In this document: positions 35,651-48,791 of the stretch, in pieces | Layout of the letters: the number at the start of each line of letters is the position of its first letter | Numbering within the stretch: position 1 is the stretch's first letter | Source: Hydractinia symbiolongicarpus | Lineage: Eukaryota; Cnidaria; Hydrozoa; Anthoathecata; Hydractiniidae | Direction of reading: 5' to 3' | NCBI RefSeq assembly: GCF_029227915.1 | Contig: NC_079879.1 | Location: 19,794,501 to 19,858,500 of the forward strand | DNA: 64,000 nt | The notes under the pieces: model-generated | Database searches by the model: none | What the model was told of the DNA's origin: nothing | What the model saw: only the letters and a program-made list of their open reading frames with translations | Translations under genes and position numbers: made by a program

Positions 35651-36535
35651 TAGTTGAAATCTAAAATATTGGCCAATATGTTATTGTCCATTGGCCAACA
35701 CTGTTGTGACATGTACGATGTTTGGTTCAAATGTTGGCCAAAAAGTTGGCATGGTTTGCGGGGACGCCTTTTGCTTACCACGCAATCGTGTTATGTGCGC
35801 ACCACCCTAAAAACTCTTTTTCGTCTCAATTTACTCAATACTTTGAGACACAACGTTGAAGGGTCGATTTCATGAATTTTATTGGTTTACACTCATTGCG
35901 TTGCCATGGTTTTCAAATTATTTCAAGTGTTTACTATTTTTGACGTAGTGTAAACAGATGACGTTGTTGATAGAATGTGGACGAGTTAAATAACACGTTC
36001 AAAATAGCATGCAGAGCTGGAATACTAATCGTTCGATCGAAGGTGGACATAGTGTTACGACCGTCCCTTGCGTGTGAGTGTTTTTGTGTTGTGGTTTCTT
36101 GCCGTTACATTTCAAGTGTAAATCCCTGTTTGACCCTGCAACCCCGTCCATTATTGGTTTTACCTCTCCTTTAATAGTTTTCTCTTAAAACTTTGTATTG
36201 ACTTGTCTTAAAATTATGTGACCTTTTCTAACTTTCTTGAGAATAGAATAGTGAATATTCTTCAGGAGACAAATTTGCTATTTTTCGGCCATGCATTATC
36301 TGCAGATGCAGCAGAAAAGTAATTTTTTCGAGAAGAATTGAGCATGCAAAATATTGTCCGAAAGTTAATTTAAAAAAATACTGAGTTAAAAATAAATGTT
36401 ACGTCATATCTTTTAGAGTATATATATGTACTCTGTATACATACTAGGTCAAGGTATATATTGCATTTTTATTTAATGCTCAACTTATTTTCTTGCAAGC
36501 AGACAAAATAAGGAATTTATACTAATTTAATTTAA

Positions 36536-36580
36536 CTAGTCGTTAGCCCGTGGAAAATCCACGGGTTCGCCCGTTCTTTT
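36536..36580 (-). mobile_element. Helitron-type 3' terminus (minus strand)
   Basis: On the minus strand a perfect 8-bp hairpin CCCGTGGA-TTT-TCCACGGG (loop 3 nt) is followed by 7 nt and CTAG, and the next base is T. This fits a Helitron 3' end inserted between A and T. The sequence before the hairpin (GAACGGGCGAA) parallels GGACGGGCAA in the 1374 terminus. The 5' end of this element would lie at higher coordinates and was not identified. Confidence 0.6.
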
Positions 36581-37795
36581 TATACCGCATTGCGTGCTTC
36601 TCGCTATTGCGCAGCTAAGCTACCATTTTGCGTGACAGACAGACAGACTAGAGCTTATTCACAAATTTAATCCCAAAAAATCTAAAATTGTGCAATTAAC
36701 TTTACAACGAGTTGATCTTGAAAAAAAATAGAAAAAAATGTCTACGGTAAAAAATTTGCAAAAAAAAACTGTCTATATCGAAAAACAACACAATTTTCAT
36801 AAATTTTCTAAAGTCAGCAAAAAAACGTACACGTTAACAATTTTGTTGCTCCCATAATGTTTCTATTGTGTTTGTAGTATGCTGGATAGGTAGTGTAAAA
36901 TTTTATTTCCTCCTCGTTAAAATGGCAGTGAGAATCTAAGTAAGATCATCACTCGCTTTGTTAAAAAAGAACTAAGGGATTAAAATAAATCGATGTTGGA
37001 ATATCTTTATGTTGCATGAGAAGTATTTCAAACGCCGTTTGTAGGATTATAATAAGGTGATGAGAAGGTTTTCAAACACGGACAAAAGGGTGAAAAATGG
37101 TCTCTACTTTGCAGTGGGCAGGTTGCAAAGTCGCTTCTTTTGGGCACACGTATCTAGCCTACATGTGCCCAAAAAAGCAGTAAAGAGCGCGTAAAATTCG
37201 CCAATAGTATTCTTCAGCACACCCACACAACGAAATAATCAATCTCATAGTCCACGAAGGTCGCGAAATCCAAGAAAAATGATCGCACTGATGTCAGGGA
37301 CAACATGTTATTATGGAATCGATTTGACCAAATAACCTAAGGTCTCAAGTCCCAAGTCCGCTGTGAACATCGAACAGGGAACGTTGACAATTTCAAAACG
37401 CTGGATGGTAATATAAAAACAACCAATGAGATCACTCAAATTAACCGTCCGTTGTATTATATTTTGTCCATAACTGTAGTTTTGGTATGCATGTCCTGTG
37501 TTAGTGACGTTTGATAAATCACGTAAATAAATGAGAAAATTGTGGTTGAAAAAATATTCAGATATTAAATAAATTGCTTCAGCTTCAGTGGTTACGTGAA
37601 CAGCCACTTCTTCTCAAATAAGGATCGCTTCTAATTTTTTTTAACTAATTTTTTTCGTTGTAACTTGATATCCAGGGTTTGTTTATCAAATTTATTTGAA
37701 GAGTAAATACTTTCGAGTAAGTAATCTTCTTCTTACCTTGTTGTAATCAGTAAACTTGTCTCTTCAGTAGGATACATCGTACGAGCAGCTGAAAC
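36581..37795. other. Region upstream of the SLC35F-like gene
   Basis: Probably Helitron body and then promoter of the transporter gene. No additional gene is supported. Confidence 0.4.
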
Positions 37796-40784
37796 ATGGG
37801 TAGAGAGATTGAAGTAGAGAAATGCTACGCTCAGGAAAGCAATGGTAGCAACGAAGATGCAAAAATTGAAATTGAGGATGCGAAAATTACTTCTTATATG
37901 TCAAGTGCTGAAATTCATCAAAAAGTGAATTGTTGTGATAATAAGATGTAAGTAATTATCAAATTGTTTCTGGTAAAAGTCCTGGAATTGTCCTAATAAA
38001 AATCCTGATCTTATAACGCTGACAGGTTTCAACATAATCATGACTTGTTTTTTGAAATACACCTGATGCAGGGGGTTGTCTCATTACTCTTGGTGGGGCA
38101 TTTGATTTGTGCTCTTGAATGAAAAGTAAATAAACTTTTTCAAAAGTCAAGCAACAAAAACATACACATGGAGCTAGGTGCAGTATTATCTGAAATTTTT
38201 CTTCCAGGTTATTAGTAAAGACTGTTGCAAGTGGTCAGGTACTCTCCCTCATGTTATGTAGCACGGGTACCGCGGCGACAGCTCTGAGTACGATATACAA
38301 CATCCGAACACCGTGTTTCAACGCATTTTTAATGTATGCTCTGTTGGCTTTAACGTTTGGCGTACATACACTAAGAAGTAAAAATTTTATTCCTCTCCTA
38401 AAAAAGCATGGTTGGAAATATTTGCTGGTCGCCATCTTAGATGTAGAAGGAAATTACCTGCTTACGAAGGCGTACGCCTATACCACCCTCACAAGCGTGC
38501 AGGTGACACTCGTATTATTTATTTATTTATCCTAGTTTGAATAGCAAAGCGAGACAAACAATTCTAACGCCATGTCTAACGCCATGACTAACCGCCATGG
38601 TTTTAAACAAGGAATAGATAATTAAAAAAAGTCTCTTAAGACTTTATCAACTACTTTTCTATCCCTCCTCTCACAAAAGAAGTAAAGGCTTGAAAACTTA
38701 TACCCATATAAAACATTGAAAATGCAGAAAATACTGTCTTGTTTTTTTAGTTATGTGATAGCTTCACTATTCCAACAGTGATGATCATATCTTTCATATT
38801 TTTACGTGTACGATACAAAATTATCCATTATGTTGGAGTGGTACTTTGTATATCCGGCGCCGTATGTTTAATGCTTACAGATGGCGGTGGCGAAAAAGCG
38901 AATGGTAAGAAATAATGTAGCTGATGACAAGATAAAAATTTGCTGTTTTGAGTGAATGAGACCACGTGATGATCATTCTCTATATTAAAGAAATATGTTG
39001 AATATGAAGAAGCTATAAATAGGGGCAAAATTTTTATACTTCACCGAAGATGATGTTAAATAATATAGTTTATTTCCTACTGTTATTTCGGAAAGTTGTT
39101 ACTCTCTCCCGTGGCACCAACATTAGAGAACTTTGATTTCCAAATTTTATCTTTAGGGGAATTAATTTTCATGGAGATTAATTTTCGCGATTTTCAAATT
39201 TTGTCATTTTCGCGAAAATTAGTTTCCGCGAAAATAATTGGAAAACCCTTTTTCGCCAAATTCGCAAATATTAAAATTCGCGGAATATGGATTTTTTTTC
39301 CTATTTTAAAAAAAAATTTACGCTAGTTTATTTCTTCTGATTTACCTAAAACTACCTGTTTTTTGTTATTTTTACAGCACCGAACGAGATAGTTGGTGAT
39401 GTGATCGCCTTGAGCGCTGCAGTGTTTTATGGTATTTCTCAAGTTGGCCAAGAATACTTAGTAAAGAAATATTCCTGGACGGAATATCTCGGTATGATTG
39501 GTCTATTTGGTGTATGTATCTCGGGAATGCAAGTGTAAGTTTCTTATAGCTTTATTCTACTTTGTTATTATTGTATACAAAAAAAAATTCACTCTATAAT
39601 AAAAACGAATCTATCTGCACATAATAACATAAATATAAAAATATATTAAAAATTTAATTAAGTGATATTGTGTCAAAAACAATATTATAAAAAAACATTA
39701 TGATTTATAACTTTTTTGTGGTTTTATTTTAGACTCATTATTGAAAGAAACCTTGTGGGTAGTATTTCTTGGACATGGCAAATAGGTAATTTTGTAAGTA
39801 TTCAGTAACGTAACACGCTGCTCAATTTTGACGTAACTAGGACGTACAATGCCTCCCTAAATCTCTGTAAGCATATATATACGCACAAAATGCAAATTCA
39901 ATAAATCCACGTATAAAATTAACGGCCACGTTGTCATCACTCAGCCATTTTTATTTTTGACAACCCTAGGTTGCTCTTACAAGCTATCCAGATCACATTT
40001 ATTGGAGAAATATATTTACTACAGCCTGCTCATGTTAATGAATACTGCATATTTTTTTAGGTTTGATTTTCGCCGCATTTGGGTTGTGTCAATACTTTTA
40101 CTACACCATAATGCCGTTCGTCATGAGATTAAGTAGTGCAACAGTCGTCAATCTGTCGTTGCTGACGTCGGATTTATATACCTTAATTGTTGGTTTATTT
40201 TTGTTTGGTTATAAGGTAAGTCAATTTTTTGCTAGCTGTTTAGTTAGGACATTTACGGGATGAGTTCAAATGTGTTATTAACAGCATTTTAAGTCTCGTT
40301 CGATAAAAAGTGTAATTCTTACGAAAAATCCTAACTTTCATGTAAAGGCGCATAGTTTAAACCAAAAAGATGGTTTATATTAGAAACTTATGAGCGCGGG
40401 GCGTTAGGATAATAATGTCAGTTATTGGGCCGTAAATATGCTGACCAACATTGTTGTTTCCTTTACCAATATTTTCTTTTTCTTCTTTTTTAGTTTTCTT
40501 ACATCTATTTTGTCGCATTTGCTGGAATATTTATTGGCCTCATAACATACAACATCAAACCAACGCCCACAGCTCCGCCAAGAAAAAAGCAAAGAAGCAA
40601 AATAGATTTGAACTACAACAAAGATGATTACAATGAGATAGCAACTATATCAAAATTTGAAAAACTAAAATGGTACCATGCTTTATTCAAACCGCATAAC
40701 AGCAAAATAAAATTTGAAAATATGGACCATGACAAAACACCGTTATCAAACAGAAACAACGGCTTTACATATACGCGATTATAA
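37796..40784 (+). CDS. SLC35F2: Solute carrier family 35 member F1/F2-like transporter, 7 exons
   Basis: Multi-pass membrane transporter of the drug/metabolite superfamily; SLC35F1/F2 proteins sit in plasma or endosomal membrane (human SLC35F2 imports the drug YM155; the natural substrate is unclear). Exons: 37796-37947, 38208-38502, 38751-38904, 39378-39534, 39733-39785, 40061-40215, 40494-40784; all GT-AG and in phase; 418 aa. Family motifs by eye: LDVEGNYLLTKAYAYTTLTS (about 130-149), LCDSFTIPTVMIISF, EYLVKKYSWTEYLGMIGLFG, SSATVVNLSLLTSDLYTLIV and LFLFGYK. Residues 1-55 are an acidic cytosolic N-terminus, about ten membrane segments follow (60-345), and the rest is a basic C-terminal tail with KKQRSK. 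The F1 and F2 paralogues cannot be separated by eye. Intron 3 carries a transposon fragment at 39151. Confidence 0.92.
39151..39300. mobile_element. Fragment related to the 35114 MITE
   Basis: GGGGAATTAATTTTCATGGA, followed by repeated ATTTTCGCG and TTTCCGCGAAAAT motifs, resembles one arm of the 35114 element but with TTTA in place of TTAA. It lies in intron 3 of the transporter gene. Confidence 0.5.
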
Positions 40785-40947
40785 AAAAAAACTTAAACAT
40801 GTGCATACTTCCCCACCCCAAATGTTTTTCTTGTATTAAAAAGAAAGATATGCCTTATTGGCCTAAATATTGTTAGTCCTAAATGACGACGTGTTGAGGA
40901 TGCGAAATAAGGGGTACAGAAAAATTCAGGCGGACATGTTTATACTA

Positions 40948-41026
40948 CCTTCGTCCCTAGAGTTTTTTGACTTTTTGATATGAAAGATCTCATATCAAAA
41001 GACAAAAAACCCTGTGGACGAGGCTG
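40948..41026. repeat. Short fold-back (hairpin) element
   Basis: The left arm CGTCCCTAGAGTTTTTTGAC-TTTTTGATATGA is complementary, with few mismatches, to the right arm TCATATCAAAAGAC-AAAAAACCCTGTGGACG. The spacer is short. Similar CGTCCCCAGG / CCTGGGGACG pairs at 34137-34240 suggest a dispersed fold-back family. Confidence 0.7.
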
Positions 41027-41907
41027 ATGTTTATATATCTAAAATTTATAGTAGAAATTTTGAAGTGACGAAATGCAACATGTAGGGTTACGAAATTTAA
41101 ATCGATGAGGTATATTTCTTTGATATTTTTATAGATTTTAATAATTGTAAAGTAGTATCCTGTCTCACTAAAATCAACCATAAAGTATTTATCCACGAAA
41201 ATATAAGTAGTACGTTTTAATCGTGGGAACTACTTTTTAATAACGTCGTTTAGACACACCTGTTTAATTGAAGTTTTTTAATTTTAATTTTTTTATTGAA
41301 GTCCTTTTAATTAAAGAGCCTCGTTTCTGGTTGATTATGTGACGAATTTATTTAACTTTCGTTCTGCATAATTAGTCAAACAAATGATTTCTTCGCCAGA
41401 TCGAGTAGCAAGCGATTGCCGCGTCTTAGGGTTTTATAACTTGTTTATTAGTATTTACTTTTAGAATTTGTAAATACTACATGCCCAATAAGAAGAAGAC
41501 CTTCGAAGTTGATATATTTATAAATCTTTCCTAAAATCTTAAATATATATTTTTTTACCTATTTTTAACAAGGTAGACATTGAACTTTTAAAATAAATAT
41601 TGTAAATCCGAACATTTGATGTTTTTTTTTTAATTACTTTTTCTTATTCTACTACTAGGAATTGCGCTGGAAGTTATTCTTCCACTTTGGAGAGGAGTGC
41701 ATCTAACCTCTTCCAAAGGGCTCTTCTACGCCTATAATATTCTGACAAAGCCAAACATCATAAGCGTGAAAGACGAGGTCGGGGACGAGGTCGTAGTGTA
41801 TCTTTTTTTGAAAACATTTTTCAAAGCACATGCCTTCCTGAACTTATAAAAAAATTACAGTTCGTTTTGATTCTCCAACGCTGTCTTTGTGCAACTTCAT
41901 TTCCAAC

Positions 41908-41970
41908 CCCAATGCCAGGGCCCATAACGTTTTTTTTTTGATACGAAGATGAACGCTACAGGCCCTGGTA
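41908..41970. repeat. Small inverted repeat with CCAGGGCC ends
   Basis: CCAGGGCCCATAACGTTTTT on the left pairs with AACGCTACAGGCCCTGG on the right. The right end recurs at about 49910 as CCAGGGCCTGTAGCGTTTTT, which indicates a dispersed MITE-like family. Confidence 0.6.
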
Positions 41971-44900
41971 TAGAGGTTGCTCGTTCCGTGACTATTTTTC
42001 TTTTTTTATCGAAATGTTCATTCCCGTAAAAAAAGCTTGACAAATATTTGCAGATACAACAAAAATTTTCTTTCATGCGATCAAAGATTAACAACATACA
42101 GCTATTTTATAACTCAGAATTTTCTGTCTTTAATATTCAACATATATGCTCAAAAAATGGGCAACGGGTTTATTACGTAATTCGATAAAACTTTATCTCA
42201 AGCACTTTAACTAACTCGACCTGGATCCAATCTGCTTCCCGCGCTTACATTTATTAGCAACCTCATTTGCAGGCTCCATGGTTTTGTTAAGTGTCGCCGC
42301 TAATAATAAAAGGTTAAAAATACGGCCTGTCCTGTGAAAATTAATATTTTACCTTACGCTGTAAAAATGCAATCATAAAAGAAAGAAAAATAAAATAAAT
42401 AAACAGACTTTTTTTAATGATAAAAATCTTTTGAAAAAATATTCATTCGATCAAGAAGCAAATAAACTAGTTCTCAGAACGTCAATAGATTAGTTACATA
42501 AAGTTAACATGAGACTTTCCCACTTTTTCACCAAAAACCTCGGTGGGACGACTTCAATAACCTTCGAGATAGAGACAAAAAAAGTTTACATTTTTTAACA
42601 AATTGTAGAGCCTATTATTTAGAGTACTTAGATTTTACCGGTTTTAATTTTATCGAAAATATCGTTAAAAATGTTTTTGTCCTATTTTATCTAAACACCC
42701 TCGACATGTGGGACATTGTCATTCTTTTTGTTAAAGCTCTACTCGCTAAAAGATTTGGTTAATTAGAATATTGGCTAACCGAGACCACCTCTAAAGCACT
42801 ATTTGACGCAATTTTACTATACATCTCAGGCTAGGAACTTTTTACTAGCAACGAATTTTTCAGAATAAAAATTTAACCTGTGACCACAGCACAAGATAAA
42901 CATATCATAAAAAGGAACACACATGGTGAGGTTAGCAAAAATAACAAAGAAAATTATAACTCGTTATTTTAATAAATTACAATATCAGCCTCTTGAATAA
43001 ATCTTGATTAAAAAATAGATATTCAAAAAAATAATGAAAAAAAATCAATTTATTAATTATATATCTAATATATACTCTCATGAATTTGCTCATCTGTATA
43101 TAACATCTGTAATAAAAATTTCGATATGCACAATATAGAAGAAGAGAATAATCAAATATTGAAAGCGCATCTTTACAGCATCACGTTAAGTTCGGGAGGA
43201 GATCACTGCATCAAAAATGACGATTACCCAAGTGTTTCAGAAGTACAATACTCCATGATTCAAAATAAAAGGATGTAGCACAAAGCAGCCAATACTTCGA
43301 TAATTACAAAATAGAAAAAAAGGGCTGATAACTGTAGCTGACTGTAAAAACCTCAAAGACACAACCATTATGATTCAGCCTCTCTTTAAATGCATATCTT
43401 ACAAAATGTAAATCTTAGAAATAAACTGGTTTAAACACACATGATGCTGTAAAGAGTCATATTGTATGTAGTATATATATTTACATTTGTCTAAAAATAA
43501 ACCGAACTGGATTGACTTAAAATTGCGTTAATCTCTGCCTAAATTATTTTGTGCATGTATGTATGTCAGCAGAACAAGCCCCATTGCCAACGGTTCACCA
43601 TTGAGTCACTGTATGTATGGCATAATTTTTGTCGGTCACGTGTTTACAGTCAATTAGTTTATAATTAGTAGCAACTCGGATGATCAATTAGAATCTGTTA
43701 GAAAATAAATAAATAAATAAATTAGTTCAATGCATTATAAAAATCATTTCAGTGTCCGTATTATGAATTACACGCTTAAAAATAATAAATATAAAAACAA
43801 TATAAACAATTTTTACATAAGGCCCAAAAATTAAAATTACAGACAGTACATGCAGGAAAAATTAAAAGTCTAATAGGTGCCTTATTAGTAGTAATAACCG
43901 CAAACATGATTGCAACAATAAAAAACGAACGAAAAAGTTAAAAGTGTAACAGATGCCTTATTAGTAACATAACTGAAAACATGATTGCAACAACAAAAAA
44001 CGAACGAAAAAGCTAAAAGTGTAACAGGTGCCTTATTAGTAGTAATAACTGAAAACATATTGCAACAGAAATAAATAAATGAAAAATGTTAGGTGAACAT
44101 AAAATTAGTAATTAGATACAGCACCTGTTCAGTTAGTCACTGTTTGTATGGGTGGTACATTTTTCTCACTCTTTCTATCTGTGCTTTCAGCGTGTCTAAA
44201 AAATATATCGAATTAACAAAGAAGCCGAAAGTGATTTTTATTGGTAAAACAATTTTACAAAGACGAGCACGTTGGAAGAAAGGTCCAGATGATAAAAAAG
44301 TATATTAGGACCAAATTCTATTTGATAATCCAGTTAAAATTAAGACATGCTAAACGTAAATAAACTAAAGGCCTGACACAAATTAGAAAAAAGTGTAAAG
44401 TAACTACCACTTTACGTAACACACCATGTAAAATACCTGCCGTGTATCTACAAACTGTTGCTATGGTTACACTTGAAATAATGGTTATTAATAAAAACAG
44501 ATGATGACGATTAGTTTTTATTATTAAATATCTAAATTACTTTAACTGCATTGGGTTAATGGTTGCAATTGATCATCTTTGTTTTCACTATTCCCATGGG
44601 AATTAAAATCATTTAAAAAAATTTGCAGCATGTAGGATTGCAAGGTTAAGAATCTTTGATTACGAACACTTATGAACCTTTTGACGTACTATTTTCTGCT
44701 GGGTCAATTCCAAAAAATAAAACTTTATTTTAAACACTTTTATTTCTTTCTTTATAATGTCCTCTAAATAAATAAATACAAGACTGCTATGAAATAATAA
44801 AATCCATTGCTCAAAACCACTACTAAAATCTTACATAGGGAATTTGAATTGAACAAAATTTAAGTACAAGTGATAAAACAGGATGCCATATTGATATACA

Positions 44901-45740
44901 AACAAATAAAGAATAAAAACAATTTCCCCATCTAACAAAAGTTAGCTTCTCTTTTTTCTGTTAGAATTTTAGAAATTAGAACACAGAGGAACGTCTATGT
45001 TTCATAACATGTTGCACGTTTTTTTACAAGAAACCATTTTATAAGAAACTTGACTAGTCACTGCCACTGCCATCAAATATCAATTAAATGAATAAAAGGC
45101 AAAGGTCTTATTTCACCATTTTTTGTATCATTTGTTAAGAAACTTCCACTAGTTGGCTGTTCGCTCATTTCTTATATAAAAAAACGTGAAACATGTCTGA
45201 GTTTTCATGAAATCAGCTATATTGTTTTTAAGATTTGTAGTCGTTTACCTCAAACCCTGTATGTAACTGACTTTGCAAGCTATATCTCACTGTAAGAATG
45301 TAAGAATGTTAACAGAGAGGGGGGGGGGGGGTCACACTTCTTTTAAAGAAAAAAATCAGGCTGTGGTTTTTGTTATAACTAGTTAAAAAATAAATAATGC
45401 ATAATTAAGGTGCCTTGGTGTTTGGTTTCATTTAATTGGGCCATTTAAGATGTTATGTTGCAACTTGCATTAGTTTTTAAAATGGTTATTACAATGGTTA
45501 ATATTAAAAATAAATAGTTATATTAAATATAAACATTTTTTTAAACATTTATCTGACAATTTTCAATAAAAACTTGAAAATCGTCACTGCGTACGTAGAA
45601 AAATAATAAGTTAGTAAAAAAATTCTTTTGTTAATTTAAATAGTTAGTAAAAAATGCTATAATTTTTTTAACAAAATAATTTAAAAGTACAAAAATGTAT
45701 AATTTCGCATTCCATATAAACTACACTCTATTTTTAATTG

Positions 45741-48700
45741 TTATCTTTTTGCCGCAAATAATATGTTGTTCTCCAAAGCCGCAAAGTCAAGAATAGAAGC
45801 AGCAGTGCTTCTATAAGTATCTATTGGATAAACACCGTGCAGTGCAGCCGATACTAAATTAAAAGTTACGTTATTATTAGCAACAGTTAATATCGCTTAA
45901 GCTACATATGTTTATGATCGTTAGATATATATTACTTTTAACTGTTTAGATGTTATGTTTATTGGGTTAACCACACAAAGAAAGCAAAATGCACACTTTT
46001 TTTAAAAACAAACCACACTTGTAAATCTACACTATATTCCACATGTTTAAAATGATAAAATACCCTGATGTTCTGACATCAGCCCATGGCTTAATAAACA
46101 GACGATTTATGACAATGTAGTGATGATAGTGTAAGCGGTGGTTGAACAGGATTCATGCTCATTTCATAAAATTTGCATAACACGTTGTCGAAGTGCTCAC
46201 CTGTGGAGTTTCGAAGTGCATTAGTGAATGTTGAAGAATTTGGTATTATTGGTGAAGGACTTGGTGGGTAGTTCAGTAAACCAGTTGGAGAAACTAAAAC
46301 AATGTTAAAGAGATTATTCCTTGTTGATTACTTTAGTATCATAAAAATGTTTATTTCAAGACACACATGAAATAAATAGTGAAATTCAAAAAATTAAATA
46401 TTTTCAGAATTCTCGTAATATTCAAATAGTAATAAAAACAGTTTAAATAAAGCTACATAAAAGGCTGAAATTTTATAAATATAAATGGTGAAAATTTCAA
46501 GTAAATCTGAGAACCTTTTAAAACACACCCTTGTTGATATTGGCTGGAAAGACCCACCTGCACCTCCCTTCCCCACACACAAACTGATTGTGCTATGCAC
46601 AAACAAAATGTCAATTTTACAAGTTTCCAATATAGCACACCTTAAAGCACACCAAAACACTTGATGTGTGCTTTTTACTGCACATGTCAAAATCTTCCTT
46701 TAAAAGTCTTGTAGAACAACAAAGAATTAGTTTACCTCCATTTTGTGGTGATGGTGTGGCAATATGATTGTGAACCTCTCCTGCACAAGGAGGCCGATAA
46801 GTTCCATTTAAAATTGCAAGATCTTGAAGTTGTTTTTTCTTTATACCATCCTCACCATCTTTCTAGAGATTGAATTGAATTCTTAGAGATAAAATATAAT
46901 GTCTGAAGATATAAAAGTTAGACTTTTGAAGAAATGAAACCTGGACAGTTTTATGGTTAATGGTTAGTATGGTTATGCTTAGTACCATTTAAGAACACAA
47001 ACTTATGTAAACTCCCATAAGTTCACTTTTATCAATGAAGAAAATAATGCATTGTGTGAGGCATAAACTTTTGTAAATCAATAAATAGAAAAAAGAATAA
47101 ACTTTTGCTAGAGGGAAAACATAAATAAACATTTTGTCAGGAGAATCATCCAAAATTTAAATGATCCTTTTAAGGCTCAAATTTAGTGTTTACATAAAAA
47201 AGAATATATATATAGATTTTAAGAATTAAGAATTATTTGCAAGAACATTTTGCAAAACCTATGAAAGTTTTTCCTCTCAGGGTATTCAACTTACTGGCGG
47301 AGTGAGAAGGAAATTAACTTCCTCGACAGCTTTTTGTAGTTTTAGCCTAGCACGTTCTTCTGTATCTTCCACCATAAGAAGGACATGAAGGTCTTCATCA
47401 AGATGTTCGAAGTTAGGTTGACCACGTTTCTCATCTTCTACTTTTTTGTCCTTCATGGACCCTCTACCTCTTACAAGCAATTTTGCACCTGTTTCTTGTT
47501 CTACTTGCCGAAGTGTCAAACCCCTTGGACCAATAATCCTTCCAACAAAGTTGAACTAGATAAAGGTTAAGTTCTAATATCTTATCTGACCAAGTAAAAA
47601 TACACTTTATATATGAAAATTCAGAAGTATATACGGACATACCTTAGGATAATCTTTGACTTTGGCATAAACTTTTTCAGTCAATTTAACAACTTGCCCT
47701 TGTTGCTTTGGCAGGGACATAAGAAAGTTGGAAGGACAAAATATTTCAGTGCGAACTCTGTTTATTTCTAAATAAATAAAACAGTTAGTTTCCAGTTCTC
47801 ATAATTTTAATATTTCAAAGTTTTAAAAATGCTTGAGAATTTTACGTAAGAACATGTGGCAGAATTCACAAAAGGAGAAAAATATTGGCTCCATGGAAAA
47901 ACAACATTTTATTGTTTTTAAATATCAAAAGCATGAATAGAAAAATAGAAAAAATAAACTGTTACAAGTGAGAACTTATGGCTTTTTAAATTATTAATAA
48001 AAATAAAGAAATTTTAACTCTGCCGTGATGCTATATATCAAGTAAAACAAAAAATAAAACAAATCTCAAACAGAACTCGGTTTTTTTTATATACTCTGGT
48101 TCTTAGTTTGTAAAGTTTGTTTGAATTAGACAGTAAAACAAGTATAAAATGCTAAATTTCTTCTATTGTGATAGTATGACTTGACAGGTATCTCAGTCCA
48201 GAATATCTGATTTTTTTTTTTTTTTTATATATTTGTTTTTCACTTCTGTAGTTTTTCGAGAAATCTGACTAAAGATTTTGCAAGATTACTAAAAGCTTTG
48301 GGTATATACTTGCACTTATCACAAAAAACCACTAAGAAACCAAACTAACAGTTATAAATAATAACAGACAATAAAATCTCTGCATAAAAAAAACATTTGG
48401 TAGTTTTTTTTTTTTACTAAAATAAGTTCTAGATAGCTCTTTTTAGTAAGATAAAAAATAGCCACAATTTTAAGCATCATTTTGTTCACTAGCTAGCTAG
48501 CTAGCTAGCTAGCTATAAAAACATTTTGTAAAAACGTGACCTTTAGCTACATGTAAGTCATAAATCATAAAATTGGAATATAAAAACACAGGATGACATT
48601 AACGTTATCTTTTTAAATGTTATTAGCAGCCATTTTCAAAATCGGGTAATCTGAGTTAATTAAATTTGTTTATTACCTTCGTCTAGCAACCTTTCTGTAT

Positions 48701-48791
48701 GAAGAAATATTTTCGGCATTTTCGACACAGACATTTTGTCCTGCAAAAGCTGGTGCAGATAATCGGTCGCACTTAATTCATCTTGAACCAT
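45741..48791 (-). CDS. QKI: Quaking-type STAR-family KH RNA-binding protein, 6 exons
   Basis: Binds ACUAA-type RNA elements and controls splicing, stability and translation. Minus-strand exons: 48791-48677, 47767-47643, 47555-47295, 46862-46736, 46293-46201, 45853-45741; all GT-AG and in phase; 277 aa. QUA1 dimerisation region (residues 6-42): [10 protein letters not shown] and [14 protein letters not shown]. The extended KH domain (about 66-165) has [12 protein letters not shown] with the GxxG loop [20 protein letters not shown] and [17 protein letters not shown]2 is [13 protein letters not shown] Pro/Ser-rich tail follows. The start was set by alignment to the N-terminus of human QKI (usually about 340 aa). 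The frame stays open about 80 codons upstream of this ATG, with a good acceptor (TATCTGCAG) near 49013, so an extra 5' exon is possible. Confidence 0.93.
48488..48514. repeat. (AGCT)n microsatellite
   Basis: Nearly seven AGCT units in QKI intron 1; self-complementary. Confidence 0.95.

Larger units (their letters stand above)
40785..45740. other. Intergenic region between SLC35F and QKI
   Basis: About 5 kb, very AT-rich. It holds the fold-back at 40948, a small inverted repeat at 41908, and the 3' flanks of both convergent genes. It also has near-repeats of TAAAAGTGTAACAGRTGCCT around 43860-44050. No gene supported. Confidence 0.5.
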
